Notes: generated by a model not told the origin, from the letters alone. A DNA stretch of 64,000 bases from Sphingopyxis terrae subsp. terrae NBRC 15098 (GCF_001610975.1 NZ_CP013342.1:1550001-1614000), one strand, 5' to 3'. Positions 27,511 through 36,735 are shown, numbered from the stretch's first letter. Program-made: numbers and translations.

Positions 27511-29049
27511 TTGAGCCAGACGGACAGCGCAGCCGCGCCCCCTTCCGCATCCCCGGCGGCCGACCCGGCCGGGCAGGATGCCGACACCGCCGCGCTCGCG
27601 AGGGGCGGCCGCACCAATTTCTTCGGCTTTATCCTGCGCCTCGTCGCGCGCCTGCCCTTTCTCTATTTCGCCGGGCGCTGGTATGGCCCCGAAGCGGTCG
27701 GCCGCTTCGCCTTTGCCGTGCTCGTCATCGAGCTGATCGCGCAGCTTGCGACGCTCGGGCTCAAGCGGGGCCTCGCCGAACAGCTCAGCAAGCCGGGCGC
27801 CGATCATCGCCATATCGTGTGGGATGGCATGTTCGTCGCCTTCCTCGCCTCGGCGTTCGGCTCGGCGATTCTCTTCGCCTTTCCGCAGCTCATGTTCCCC
27901 TCGGGCGATATCGACGGCTGGGATCGCTGGGTGGCGATCACCGTCTTCGCGATCGCCGGTGCCGACATCGCACTCGCCGCCTGCGCCTATCGCTACGACA
28001 TCGGCGCCACGGTGCGCGCGCGTTCGATCGTCGAACCCTGGGCGATCAGCGCCGCCGCCTTCGGCTTCGCCTTCTATTCGCTGCGCGACGGGTTGATCCT
28101 TTCCTACGCCGCCGCGATGATTGCGACCTTCTTCACCGCGCTCATTCCGATGATTCGCCACTATGGCGGCCCCGGCGTCTGGCGCCCGCATCCCGCGCAG
28201 CTCATCTCTCTCGCGCGCCGCAACGCGCCGCTCGCCGCCGCCGATGCGATCGAATGGGGGACGCGCCGGCTCGACCTGTTCATCCTCGGCCAATTCACCT
28301 CGCCAGCGATCTACGGCATCTATTACATGGCGCAGCAGGTTGCCTCGCTGCCGCAGAAGCTCAAGACCAGCTTCGAGCCGATCCTCGGCCCCGTCATCAC
28401 CCGCAATCTGGCCGAGAACCGCCTTGCCGCCGTCGCCGCGCAGGTCAGTCAGGTCGGCTTCTGGATCATCGCGGCGCAAGCAGGAATCGCGCTCGCGCTC
28501 GGCATTCCGGGCGAGGCGGTGATGGGCCTTGTCGGCCCGCAATTCGTCGAGGGCAATGTAGCGCTCGCCTTCCTGCTCGCAGCGGAGGTCGTGGCGGCGA
28601 CGGCGGTGGTGAGCGAAGCCGCGCTCGTCTATGTCGCCCGCCACCGCAATCTGCTGATCAGCATCGCGACGCTTGCGCTGCAGGCGGTGCTCAGCGTCGC
28701 GCTGATCCTCACCGCCAAGTCGATGGGGTTGCCGCCGATCGCCTATGCCGGAGCGGTCGCGCTCGCGCTGATGCTCGCGCTCGGCTTTGCTTCGGTGGTG
28801 AAGGCGCGGCTGCTTGCGCGTATCCTCGGCGCACCGGTCAACAGCCTGCGCTGGGCGCTCGTCTGGGCAACCGCTGGGGCCACGGTTCTCGGCTGGGGCG
28901 CGACGCAGATGCCCGAATGGGCCGAGCTCCTGATCGGGGTCCCCTTCATCCTCGGCATCTATGCGTGGCTTATCTGGACGCGCGGCTTTGGCCCGGCCGA
29001 CCGCGCGCTGTTCCGCAAGCAGCCTGAAACGGCCGCTCCGGCAAGCTGA
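27511..29049 (+). CDS. polysaccharide/oligosaccharide flippase-like membrane protein
   Basis: A 512-residue protein with about 12-14 hydrophobic segments, preceded by a proline/alanine-rich cytoplasmic tail of about 35 residues. NFFGFILRLVARLPFLYFAG and the following PEAVGRFAFAVLVIELIAQL resemble the polysaccharide_synt (MOP) exporters that flip lipid-linked sugars. The TTG start follows GAAGGGG; a downstream ATG would cut away the first membrane segment. No glycosyltransferase genes are adjacent, so the substrate is unknown. It is convergent with the kinase gene, with only eight bases between. Confidence 0.8.
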   Translation: MSQTDSAAAPPSASPAADPAGQDADTAALARGGRTNFFGFILRLVARLPFLYFAGRWYGPEAVGRFAFAVLVIELIAQLATLGLKRGLAEQLSKPGADHRHIVWDGMFVAFLASAFGSAILFAFPQLMFPSGDIDGWDRWVAITVFAIAGADIALAACAYRYDIGATVRARSIVEPWAISAAAFGFAFYSLRDGLILSYAAAMIATFFTALIPMIRHYGGPGVWRPHPAQLISLARRNAPLAAADAIEWGTRRLDLFILGQFTSPAIYGIYYMAQQVASLPQKLKTSFEPILGPVITRNLAENRLAAVAAQVSQVGFWIIAAQAGIALALGIPGEAVMGLVGPQFVEGNVALAFLLAAEVVAATAVVSEAALVYVARHRNLLISIATLALQAVLSVALILTAKSMGLPPIAYAGAVALALMLALGFASVVKARLLARILGAPVNSLRWALVWATAGATVLGWGATQMPEWAELLIGVPFILGIYAWLIWTRGFGPADRALFRKQPETAAPAS

Positions 29050-29057
29050 TTCGCGCG

Positions 29058-30056
29058 TCAGCCGAGCCGCGCGGCGACTTCGGCTTTGAGATCGGTCTGC
29101 GCGCGCGGGCCGACCTGCGCGATGATTTCGCGCGCACACACCGCACCCATCGTCAGGCAATCGGCGAGCGAGCGGCCCTCGGCCTGGCCCGCAAGGAACC
29201 CGGCGGCGAACAGGTCGCCGGCGCCCGTGGTGTCGACGACCGTCTCGATCGGCTCGGCGCCGACCGCAACGCTCTCACCGTTCGCGACCGCGATCGCGCC
29301 CTTTTCGCTGCGCGTCACGACGAGCAGCGGCACGCGCGGCGCGATCGCCGCGACGGCAGCTTCGAAGTCCTGCGTACCGGCGAGCGCGCAGATCTCGACC
29401 TCGTTGGCGAACAATATGTCGAACAGTCCCTCGCCGATCAGCGCGCGGAAATCATCGCCGTGGCGGTCGATGATGAAGGCGTCGGACAGGGTGAAGGCAA
29501 CCTTGCGTCCGGCGCCGCGTGCGACGTCGATCGCGCGGCGCATCGCGGCGCGCGACAGCGGCGGATCCCACAGATAGCCCTCGAGATAGAGGATGTCGGC
29601 GTCGGCGATCCAGTCTTCGGCGATCATCGCCTGTTCGAGCAGATGGCTCGCGCCGAGGAAGGTGTTCATCGTCCGCTGGCCGTCGGGCGTGACGAGGATC
29701 AGGCAGCGCGCGGTCGGCGCGCCTTCCTTGAGCGCCGGGGTTTCATAGGCAACGCCGAGCGCGCGCAGGTCGTGCGTGAAAACGCTGCCGAGCTGGTCGT
29801 CGGCAACCTGGCCGATGAAGGCGCAGCGGCGGCCGAGCGCCGCCATGCCGGCAAGCGTGTTCGCTGCCGATCCGCCCGACATTTCGATCGCCGGACCCAT
29901 CGCCGCATACAGCCGCCCAGCCTCTTCGGCATCGATGAGTCGCATCGACCCTTTGGTCAGGCCCTCGGCCTCGATCAGTGCGTCGTCGGCGCGAGCAATG
30001 ACATCGACGATCGCATTGCCGATCGCAACGACTTCGAAACGGGCGGTGGAGGCCAT
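29058..30056 (-). CDS. adenosine kinase-like PfkB family carbohydrate kinase
   Basis: A 332-residue ribokinase-fold protein. GNAIVDVIARADD lies at the N-terminus, MSGGSAANTLAGMAALG forms the substrate-binding glycine motif, and near the C-terminus DTTGAGDLFAAGFLAGQAEG contains the PfkB signature 2 with the catalytic aspartate. The overall pattern is closest to the alphaproteobacterial adenosine kinase group, which phosphorylates adenosine to AMP, but ribokinase-type substrates cannot be excluded. AGGA lies six bases before ATG 30056. It diverges from the EI24 gene. Confidence 0.85.
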   Translation of the reverse strand: MASTARFEVVAIGNAIVDVIARADDALIEAEGLTKGSMRLIDAEEAGRLYAAMGPAIEMSGGSAANTLAGMAALGRRCAFIGQVADDQLGSVFTHDLRALGVAYETPALKEGAPTARCLILVTPDGQRTMNTFLGASHLLEQAMIAEDWIADADILYLEGYLWDPPLSRAAMRRAIDVARGAGRKVAFTLSDAFIIDRHGDDFRALIGEGLFDILFANEVEICALAGTQDFEAAVAAIAPRVPLLVVTRSEKGAIAVANGESVAVGAEPIETVVDTTGAGDLFAAGFLAGQAEGRSLADCLTMGAVCAREIIAQVGPRAQTDLKAEVAARLG

Positions 30057-30165
30057 GAAAAATCCTGTGATGCGTGGGAAAATATGCCGCGCGCCTTAGG
30101 GGGCCGCGGGCGCCAAGGCAAGCGCGACGCTTGACGGCGCAGCGCCCGCCGCGCCATTCGGGGGC

Positions 30166-30843
30166 ATGGCCCGCGCCGTCCAAGCCCTGTTCCTCGCCAT
30201 CGGCGACCTGTCGAGCCCGCGGGTGCTGCGTATCTTGGCGATCAGCCTTGCCCTCACCCTGCTGCTGTTCGTTGCGGCGGGCGCGGCGCTTTTGGCTGGC
30301 GCGCGCTGGGCGCTCGCGCATTGGCAGTGGCTGGGCGCGGCGGGGATCGACATGGCGAGCGTGCTGTTCCTGCTGCTGCTGATCGCGGGGAGCTGGCTCC
30401 TGTTTCGCGCCGTCGCGATTGTCGTCGTCGGGCTGTTCGCCGACGCCATCGTCGCCGATGTCGAGAGGCGCCACTATCCCGCCGCCGCAGCAGGCGCGGT
30501 CGATGTCGGCTGGCGGCAGTCGGTCGCCCTCGCGCTCGCATCGCTCGCGCGCCTGTTCCTTGGCAATCTTGCCGCGCTGCCCTTTTATGTCCTCCTCCTG
30601 GTGACGGGAATCGGCACGCCGATCCTTGCCCTTTTCGTCAACGCGATGCTGCTCGGCCGCGATCTCGAGGCGATGGTTCTCGCGCGCCATCCCGGCCGGC
30701 CACGGCTTGAGCGGAGCGCCCGCTGGTCGCTCGGCCTGCTGTCCGCCGCAAGCTTTCTGGTTCCCGTCGCCAATCTGTTGGCGCCCATCGCGAGCGCGGC
30801 TATGGCCGTCCACATGCTCCATCTGCGCCGGGCAGACAGATAA
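30166..30843 (+). CDS. EI24/CysZ-like membrane protein
   Basis: A 225-residue protein with four to five hydrophobic segments. It contains the VVVGLFADAIVADVERRHYP segment and LLVTGIGTPILALFVNAML with the polar NAMLLGRDL, typical of the EI24 (formerly DUF540) domain shared with the sulfate transporter CysZ. Substrate specificity is not known for these shorter alphaproteobacterial members, and no cys genes are adjacent. The start follows a G-rich stretch. The small lipoprotein gene begins 12 bases after its stop, so the two likely form an operon. Confidence 0.8.
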   Translation: MARAVQALFLAIGDLSSPRVLRILAISLALTLLLFVAAGAALLAGARWALAHWQWLGAAGIDMASVLFLLLLIAGSWLLFRAVAIVVVGLFADAIVADVERRHYPAAAAGAVDVGWRQSVALALASLARLFLGNLAALPFYVLLLVTGIGTPILALFVNAMLLGRDLEAMVLARHPGRPRLERSARWSLGLLSAASFLVPVANLLAPIASAAMAVHMLHLRRADR

Positions 30844-30854
30844 AGGGGACCGGC

Positions 30855-31235
30855 TTGACCCGCACCACCAACATGGCCGCACTCGCGGGCCTTTCGCTGA
30901 TGCTCGGCGGCTGCGCCGCCACCGCCGTGCCGCGCGTGACGCCGCCACCGACAAGCAGCGCCCCGGCGCCGCTCAACCCGCCGCGTGTCACCCAGAATAA
31001 TGCCCTCGTCGGGCGCGATGCCAACAGCGCGTTGCGTCTGTTCGGCAAGCCGCGGCTCGACGTCAGCGAGGGCGCGGGTCGCAAGCTGCAATTCGCCGGT
31101 TCGGCATGCGTATTGGACGTTTACTATTACGCCCAGCGCTCAGGCGCCGAGGCGCTCGCCACCCATGTCGACGCGCGCACCCCCGACGGGCGCGACGCGA
31201 ATGTCGACAGCTGCATTGCCGCGCTGCGGCGGTAG
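30855..31235 (+). CDS. small putative lipoprotein of unknown function
   Basis: A 126-residue protein with a lipoprotein signal peptide: hydrophobic core LAGLSLMLGGC, the cysteine at residue 20 fitting the lipobox. A proline/threonine-rich linker is followed by a small domain with SALRLFGKPRLDVSEG and KLQFAGSACVLDVYYYA, then a C-terminal pair of cysteines. The TTG start has AAAGGGG upstream; an ATG at 30873 would shorten the signal peptide. I recognise no family of known function. It should be anchored in the outer or inner membrane, downstream of the EI24 protein. Confidence 0.7.
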   Translation: MTRTTNMAALAGLSLMLGGCAATAVPRVTPPPTSSAPAPLNPPRVTQNNALVGRDANSALRLFGKPRLDVSEGAGRKLQFAGSACVLDVYYYAQRSGAEALATHVDARTPDGRDANVDSCIAALRR

Positions 31236-31263
31236 GGCAAAGATTGATCCGGAAACTGGCGCG

Positions 31264-31743
31264 CTAGGCGCGGTCGATCGCGCCGGTATCGAGTAAGGGC
31301 GCGGCGTCGATGTCGGCAGCGCCGAGCACGATCGCCAGCCGCTCGGCCGCGGCAAGGATCATCGCCTGTTCCCATGCGGGCAGCGCGGCGAAGCGGTCGG
31401 CGAATATCTGTTGCAGCATATCGGGCGCCTCGGCAACGCGGCGCTGACCCGCGTCGGTAGCGGTCAGCAGCATCTGCCGCTTGTCGCGCTCGCTTCGCGT
31501 TCGCGTCACCAGCTCCATTGCAACCAGCCGGTCGACGATGGCGGTGATCGTCGCGTGGCTGAATTGCAGGCGCTGTGCGACCTGCCCCGGCGTGGCGCCC
31601 TGCGCGCCCGCCACATCGCGCAGCACGAGCAGCTGCGACGGCGTCAGGCCGGTCGCCGCGCCCAGCTTGCGACTGCCCGTCTCGGTCGCACGCAGGATGC
31701 GCCGCAGCGCGCGCAGGGTGGCGTTGGCAATTTCGGACTCCAT
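31264..31743 (-). CDS. MarR family regulator, EctR-like
   Basis: A 159-residue winged-helix protein: LTPSQLLVLRDVAGAQ, the recognition helix region PGQVAQRLQFSHATITAIVD, and the wing RTRSERDKRQMLLTATDAG, as in MarR proteins. It diverges from ectA. MarR-type EctR repressors are established regulators of ectoine genes in methylotrophs and other proteobacteria, so control of the adjoining ect operon in response to osmolarity is likely. This rests on position and family, not on demonstrated binding. It is convergent with the small lipoprotein gene. Confidence 0.82.
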   Translation of the reverse strand: MESEIANATLRALRRILRATETGSRKLGAATGLTPSQLLVLRDVAGAQGATPGQVAQRLQFSHATITAIVDRLVAMELVTRTRSERDKRQMLLTATDAGQRRVAEAPDMLQQIFADRFAALPAWEQAMILAAAERLAIVLGAADIDAAPLLDTGAIDRA

Positions 31744-31813
31744 TCCGCCTTGTTAGCCGCGCCCGCAGTGGGCGCCAATTGCAAAGTCGACCTCGCTCTG
31801 TTGCGGAATTTTA

Positions 31814-31828
31814 TTTCAGATCATGAAA
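31814..31828. promoter_or_regulatory. candidate EctR operator
   Basis: An inverted repeat TTTCA-GATCA-TGAAA in the AT-richer part of the ectR/ectA intergenic region, 71 bases upstream of the ectR start and 109 bases upstream of the presumed ectA start. Spacing and position suit a MarR dimer, but the arms are only 5 bp. Confidence 0.3.
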
Positions 31829-31936
31829 CATTACGGTCGCCGCGGGGTTGAACGAGGCGATGAGCACCCTATATTTCGCGGCATACCGGGCCGGATGGTC
31901 CGAATATGCGCTTGGCATTATTTCAGGAGATGAAAG

Positions 31937-32524
31937 ATATTTGACCGGCCACAGGAACGGGACACGGCACCATCCACAAAGGAATCGCCGTCCGGCCGAC
32001 CCGCCGCGTCGCTGCAATTTCGCAAGCCCGTTGCTACCGACGGGCCGGCGATCACCGCGCTGATCGCGGCCTGCCCGCCGCTCGACCGCAATTCGCGCTA
32101 CTTCAATCTGATCCAGTGCACGCATTTCGCCGACAATTGCATCATCGCCGAACGCGGCGGCCGCATTCTCGGCTGGATTTCGGGGCATCGCCCGCCCGCC
32201 GAACCGAGCGCCTTCTTCGTCTGGCAGGTCGCGGTCGCGCCCGAAGGACGGGGCCAGGGGCTCGCCAGCCGGATGCTCGACGAACTGCTCATGCGGCCGG
32301 CTCAGGCGGGCGTGACACATGTTCTGGCGACGATCACCGCCGACAATGCGGCGTCGTGGGCGCTGTTCCACGGCCTTGCCCGGCGCCACGACAAGACGCT
32401 CGACCGCAGCATCGTCTTCGAACGCGACGCCCATTTTGCGGGCGTCCATCCCAGCGAGTTTCAAGCCCGCATCGGGCCCTTCGCCATCGATACGACACCA
32501 ACCGATACGACATCGCCTGAATGA
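31937..32524 (+). CDS. ectA: L-2,4-diaminobutyrate N-gamma-acetyltransferase, start codon non-canonical
   Basis: The frame ending at 32524 encodes a GNAT enzyme clearly of the EctA type: FRKPVATDGPAITALIAACP, then NLIQCTHFADNCIIAERGG, GWISGHRPPAEPSAFFVWQV, and the acetyl-CoA loop VAVAPEGRGQGLASRMLDEL. It acetylates 2,4-diaminobutyrate, the second step of ectoine synthesis. Between the in-frame TGA at 31931 and the conserved region there is no ATG, GTG or TTG. The best-placed initiation site is ATA at 31937, seven bases after CAGGAG (31924-31929), giving 195 residues. An alternative is ATG 31930 with a +1 shift at ATTTGAC, or a one-base sequence error. ectB follows after 38 bases. Confidence 0.8.
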   Translation: MFDRPQERDTAPSTKESPSGRPAASLQFRKPVATDGPAITALIAACPPLDRNSRYFNLIQCTHFADNCIIAERGGRILGWISGHRPPAEPSAFFVWQVAVAPEGRGQGLASRMLDELLMRPAQAGVTHVLATITADNAASWALFHGLARRHDKTLDRSIVFERDAHFAGVHPSEFQARIGPFAIDTTPTDTTSPE

Positions 32525-32562
32525 CTCAGGCACAATGACACAGGCAGAATAGGGGTATTCAC

Positions 32563-33867
32563 ATGATTATCGCACCCAAACCGTCCGGGTCCATTCCCGA
32601 CCGGAGCATTTACGAACGCCGCGAATCGGTGGTCCGCAGCTACGCCCGCGCGATGCCGCGCCAATTCGGCAAGGCCGAAGGCGTATGGATGCACGACGAT
32701 CAGGGCGGTCGCTATCTCGACTTCCTGTCGGGCTGTTCGACGCTCAACTATGGTCACAACCATCCGATTTTGAAGCAGGCGCTGCTCGATTATATCGCCG
32801 CCGACGGCATCGCCCACGGGCTCGACCTGCACACCGATGCCAAGGCCGCCTTTCTTGACACGTTCGAGGATGTGATCCTGAAGCCGCGCGCACTCGACTA
32901 TCGCGTCATGTTCACGGGCCCGACCGGCACCAACGCGGTCGAGGCAGCGATCAAGCTCGCCCGCAAGGTGACGGGGCGCGAACTGGTTATCGCCTTCACC
33001 AACGGCTTTCACGGCATGACGCTCGGCGCGCTTGCCTGCACGGGCAATGCGGCCAAGCGCGGCGGCGCGGGCGTCCCGCTCGCCCATGTCGCGCACGAAC
33101 CTTATGACGGCTATTTCGGCCCCGAGGTGGACACCGCCGAACTGCTCGACCAGCGGCTGGCCGATCCGTCGAGCGGCCTCGACGCGCCCGCCGCGATCCT
33201 GGTCGAAACGGTGCAGGGCGAAGGTGGCCTCAACGCTGCTTCGCCCGAATGGCTGCGCAAGATCGCCGAGATCGCGAAGCGCCACGGCGCGCTGCTGATC
33301 GTCGACGATATTCAGGCAGGCTGTGGCCGCACGGGAAGTTTCTTCAGCTTCGAGGAAATGGGCTTCACCCCCGACATCGTCACGCTTGCCAAATCGCTGT
33401 CGGGCATGGGCCTGCCCTTCGCGCTGACCCTTTTCCGCCCCGAGCTCGACCAATGGTCGCCCGGCGAACATAATGGGACGTTCCGCGGCAACAACCACGC
33501 TTTCGTCACTGCGACCGCCGCGCTCGGCCATTTCTGGAGCAGCGACGCTTTCGCCGACGATGTGCGCCGCCGCGGGGCGCTGCTCGAAGAGCGGCTTGCG
33601 CGCATCGCCGCCGAACATGGCTTCGAAACGCGCGGCCGCGGGATGATGCGCGGCATAAACGTCGGGTCGGGAGAACGCGCCGGGGCGATCACCGCCGCCT
33701 GCTTCGACGCCGGCCTCATCATCGAGACCAGCGGCGCGCACGACGAAATCGTCAAGGTGCTCGCGCCGCTCGTCATCGATGACGCCCTGCTCTCGGCAGG
33801 GCTCGACATTCTCGAAACCAAGATCCGCGAAGCGATGGCCGACGATTACGCCGTCGCCGCCGAATGA
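32563..33867 (+). CDS. ectB: L-2,4-diaminobutyrate:2-oxoglutarate transaminase
   Basis: A 434-residue class III aminotransferase. It has [20 protein letters not shown] near residues 54-73, the [20 protein letters not shown] cofactor region, [20 protein letters not shown] with the PLP-contacting aspartate, and the Schiff-base lysine at residue 277 in [15 protein letters not shown]. It converts L-aspartate beta-semialdehyde plus glutamate to 2,4-diaminobutyrate, the first committed ectoine step. It lies between ectA and ectC on the same strand; GGGG precedes the start. Confidence 0.96.
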   Translation: MIIAPKPSGSIPDRSIYERRESVVRSYARAMPRQFGKAEGVWMHDDQGGRYLDFLSGCSTLNYGHNHPILKQALLDYIAADGIAHGLDLHTDAKAAFLDTFEDVILKPRALDYRVMFTGPTGTNAVEAAIKLARKVTGRELVIAFTNGFHGMTLGALACTGNAAKRGGAGVPLAHVAHEPYDGYFGPEVDTAELLDQRLADPSSGLDAPAAILVETVQGEGGLNAASPEWLRKIAEIAKRHGALLIVDDIQAGCGRTGSFFSFEEMGFTPDIVTLAKSLSGMGLPFALTLFRPELDQWSPGEHNGTFRGNNHAFVTATAALGHFWSSDAFADDVRRRGALLEERLARIAAEHGFETRGRGMMRGINVGSGERAGAITAACFDAGLIIETSGAHDEIVKVLAPLVIDDALLSAGLDILETKIREAMADDYAVAAE

Positions 33868-33883
33868 AGACAGGAGACCGACC

Positions 33884-34309
33884 ATGATCATCCGCAATCT
33901 CGACCAGATCCGCAAATCCGACCGCAACGTCCGCTCGAACGGCTGGGCCAGTGCGCGCATGCTGCTCAAGGATGACGGGATGGGCTTTTCCTTCCACGTC
34001 ACCACCATGTTCGCGGGCAGCGAGCTTAAAATGCATTATCAGAACCACCTCGAGGCGGTGTTCGTGCTCAAGGGCACGGGGACGATCGAGGACCTGGACA
34101 GCGGCGAAATCCATCGGCTCGAACCCGGCGTGATGTATGCGCTCGACAAGCACGACCGCCACATCGTGCGTCCCGAAACCGACATACTGACCGCCTGCGC
34201 CTTCAATCCGCCTGTCACGGGCAAGGAAGTGCATGACGCAAGCGGTGCCTATCCGGCCGAGGCCGACATGGCGAGCGAACCGGCGCGCGAGGCCGCGCCC
34301 GCAGAGTAA
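33884..34309 (+). CDS. ectC: L-ectoine synthase
   Basis: A 141-residue cupin. It closes N-gamma-acetyl-diaminobutyrate to ectoine in the cytoplasm. Predicted metal ligands fall at E57, Y85 and H93, the positions I recall from the characterised Sphingopyxis alaskensis enzyme. Typical stretches are [20 protein letters not shown] at the start, [20 protein letters not shown], and [13 protein letters not shown] 33884 is preceded by CAGGAGA; the longer frame upstream lies inside ectB and is rejected. The gap to ectB is 16 bases. Confidence 0.96.
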   Translation: MIIRNLDQIRKSDRNVRSNGWASARMLLKDDGMGFSFHVTTMFAGSELKMHYQNHLEAVFVLKGTGTIEDLDSGEIHRLEPGVMYALDKHDRHIVRPETDILTACAFNPPVTGKEVHDASGAYPAEADMASEPAREAAPAE

Positions 34310-34334
34310 ACCCATAGCAACAGGGGGAAGTCCC

Positions 34335-35255
34335 ATGACCGACATCTACCCATCGCGTCACGCGGCCGCGCCAGAAATGCGGCCGCGGCTCGACCCGGTC
34401 GTCCGCAGCGCGTGGACACCCGACGCACCGATCAGCCGCGAGCAGGCGGAGGCCTTCGATCGCGACGGCTATCTGCTGCTTGAGAATCTTTTCGACGAAG
34501 AAGAAGTGACCTATTTGCAGCGCGCCGCAGGCAAGCTGCTCGCCGATCCCGACGCACTCGACGAGGAAACGATCGTCACCGAGCCGCAGAGCCGAGAAAT
34601 CCGGTCGATCTTCGACATTCACAACCAGAGCGCGATCATGGCGCGGCTTGCTGCCGACGAGCGGCTGGCGGGGGTCGCGCGCTTCCTGCTTGGCGACGAG
34701 GTTTATATCCACCAGTCGCGCCTCAATTACAAACCCGGCTTCAAGGGCAAGGAATTCTACTGGCACAGCGATTTCGAAACCTGGCATGTCGAGGACGGCA
34801 TGCCGCGGATGCGCGCGCTCTCGATGTCAGTTCTGCTCGCCGAGAACACGCCGCACAATGGCCCGCTGATGGTCATTCCGGGGTCGCATCGCACTTATCT
34901 GACGTGCGTCGGCGAAACCCCCGACGACCATTATCGCCAATCGCTGAAGCGCCAGGAATATGGCGTTCCCGACGAGGACAGCCTCGCCGAACTGGCGCAT
35001 GATCACGGTATCGTTGCGCCGACGGGCGCGCCGGGAACCGTGATCCTGTTCGACTGCAATCTGATGCATGGGTCGAACGGCAACATCACCCCCTTCCCGC
35101 GCGCGAATGCCTTTCTCGTCTATAATGCGGTGAGCAATCGGCTCGAAAAGCCGTTCGGGGTCGACAAGCCGCGCCCCTGGTTCCTCGCGCATCGCGGCGC
35201 GCCCGAACCGCTCGCCATCGAGGCAGGCCCGCTGACCGAAAGGATTGCGGCATGA
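34335..35255 (+). CDS. ectD: ectoine 5-hydroxylase
   Basis: A 306-residue Fe(II)/2-oxoglutarate dioxygenase that hydroxylates ectoine to 5-hydroxyectoine. The iron facial triad is H144, D146 (FYWHSDFETWH) and H245 (LFDCNLMHGSNGN), and Q127 lies in VYIHQSRLNYKPGFKG. These are the same residue numbers I recall for the structurally known S. alaskensis EctD. The VEDGMPRMRALSMSVLLAEN segment is also EctD-specific. ATG 34335 has GGGGGAAG upstream. Its TGA overlaps the ask ATG. Presence of ectD predicts a mix of ectoine and hydroxyectoine. Confidence 0.97.
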   Translation: MTDIYPSRHAAAPEMRPRLDPVVRSAWTPDAPISREQAEAFDRDGYLLLENLFDEEEVTYLQRAAGKLLADPDALDEETIVTEPQSREIRSIFDIHNQSAIMARLAADERLAGVARFLLGDEVYIHQSRLNYKPGFKGKEFYWHSDFETWHVEDGMPRMRALSMSVLLAENTPHNGPLMVIPGSHRTYLTCVGETPDDHYRQSLKRQEYGVPDEDSLAELAHDHGIVAPTGAPGTVILFDCNLMHGSNGNITPFPRANAFLVYNAVSNRLEKPFGVDKPRPWFLAHRGAPEPLAIEAGPLTERIAA

Positions 35256-36712
35256 CACAGGACGTCAAAAAGGGTGGACACAGCGTCGAAAAGATCGGCG
35301 GCACGTCGATGGCCGCGACCGCGACATTGTTCGACAATGTGCTGATCGCCGGCCGCTCGGGCGCTGATCTCTACAATCGCATTTTCGTGGTGTCGGCCTA
35401 TGCCGGGATCACCAATCTGCTGCTCGAAGACAAGAAGACCGGCGAACCCGGCGTGTTCGGGCGCTTCGTCGCCGACGACGAGGACAGCGATGGCTGGCGC
35501 CGCGCGATGGAGGCGGTGCGCGGTGCGATGCGCGCGCGCAACGAAGCGATGTTCGCGCGCCGCGAGAGCCGTGACGAGGCCGATGCCTTCGTCGACATGC
35601 GGCTCGACGCAGTCGCCGCCTGCCTCGATGATCTGGCACGGCTGCGCAGCCACGGCCGCTTCTGCGTCAAGGAACAGCTCGTCACCGCCCGCGAATTGCT
35701 CGCCGGGCTGGGCGAAGCGCATAGCGCCCACAGCACCGCGCTGCTCCTGCGTGATCGCGACGTCAACGCGCGCTTCATCGATCTGACCGCCTGGGATCAG
35801 GAGGATCTGCGCACGCTCGACGAGCGGGTCGCGGAGGCCTTTGCCGACATCGATCTGGCGACGACGCTGCCGATCGTCACCGGCTATGCCGGCTGCCAAG
35901 GCGGCATGGTGAAACGTTTTGCGCGCGGCTATACCGAAATGACCTTCTCGCGCATCGCGGTGCTGACCGGCGCGCGCGAGGCGATTATCCACAAGGAATT
36001 CCACCTTTCGAGCGCCGACCCCAAGCTGGTCGGCGAGGATAAAGCGCGCAAGATCGGTCGCACCAATTATGATGTCGCCGATCAGCTTGCCAATCTGGGC
36101 ATGGAGGCGATCCATCCGGGCGCCGGACGCGGCCTCAGGCAGACCGACATTCCGCTGCGCGTGCGCAACACCTTCGACCGTGAAGATGGCGGCACGCTCG
36201 TCACCGGTACCTATGTCTCCGACGTGCCGCGGGTCGAGATCGTCACCGGCATCCGCCAGATGCAGGCGCTGCAATTCTTCGAACAGGATATGGTCGGGGT
36301 GAAGGGTTATGATTCCGCAATCCTCGACGTGCTGACGCGTCACGGCCTGTGGATCGTCAGCAAGGCGTCGAATGCCAACACCATCACCCACTATCTGTCG
36401 GCCAGCGCAGGCGCGGTGAAAAAGGTGATCGCCGATCTGCAAAAACAATATCCCGACGCCGCGATCTCGGCGCATCCGGTTGCAATGGTGTCGGTGATCG
36501 GCAGCGACATCGCGCGGCCGGGGCTGGTGCCCGATGCGCTGCGCGCGCTCGATGACGCCGGCGTCGCAATGATCGCGATGCAGCATCAGATCCGTAACGT
36601 CGATGTCCAGTTCATCGTCGAAAGCCGCGATTTCGATGCCGCAGTCCGCGCGCTGCACCGCACGCTGGTCGAAGAAGATGCCGGCGGGGCAGAAGGGCGC
36701 CGCGCCGCCTGA
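35252..36712 (+). CDS. ask: aspartokinase of the ectoine operon (Ask_Ect)
   Basis: A 486-residue aspartokinase. The N-terminal VEKIGGTSM is the amino-acid-kinase motif; VSAYAGITNLLLEDKKTGEP and GYAGCQGGMVKRFARGYTEM follow. The C-terminal part from about residue 335 looks like paired ACT domains (ILDVLTRHGLWIVSKASNAN and MVSVIGSDIARPGLVPDAL). The unusual length and sequence are those of Ask_Ect, the specialised isoenzyme that feeds ectoine synthesis and escapes normal lysine/threonine feedback. Its ATG overlaps the ectD stop (ATGA), tying it to the operon. Confidence 0.93.
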   Translation: MTQDVKKGGHSVEKIGGTSMAATATLFDNVLIAGRSGADLYNRIFVVSAYAGITNLLLEDKKTGEPGVFGRFVADDEDSDGWRRAMEAVRGAMRARNEAMFARRESRDEADAFVDMRLDAVAACLDDLARLRSHGRFCVKEQLVTARELLAGLGEAHSAHSTALLLRDRDVNARFIDLTAWDQEDLRTLDERVAEAFADIDLATTLPIVTGYAGCQGGMVKRFARGYTEMTFSRIAVLTGAREAIIHKEFHLSSADPKLVGEDKARKIGRTNYDVADQLANLGMEAIHPGAGRGLRQTDIPLRVRNTFDREDGGTLVTGTYVSDVPRVEIVTGIRQMQALQFFEQDMVGVKGYDSAILDVLTRHGLWIVSKASNANTITHYLSASAGAVKKVIADLQKQYPDAAISAHPVAMVSVIGSDIARPGLVPDALRALDDAGVAMIAMQHQIRNVDVQFIVESRDFDAAVRALHRTLVEEDAGGAEGRRAA

Positions 36713-36735
36713 CGCGCGGCACCCGCACCCTCCCG

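Noticed and set aside
27385..29160. 591-codon open frame antisense to the flippase
   Set aside because: Composition dominated by Arg, Asp and Gly typical of antisense frames; the sense strand encodes a clear membrane protein.
31811..32533. 240-codon frame antisense to ectA that a gene caller might prefer, because ectA lacks a standard start
   Set aside because: The plus-strand frame matches EctA over its whole length, including the acetyl-CoA loop; the antisense product has no recognisable features.
32461..34008. 515-codon open frame antisense to ectB
   Set aside because: The sense strand is unmistakably ectB with its PLP lysine; no family features on the antisense strand.
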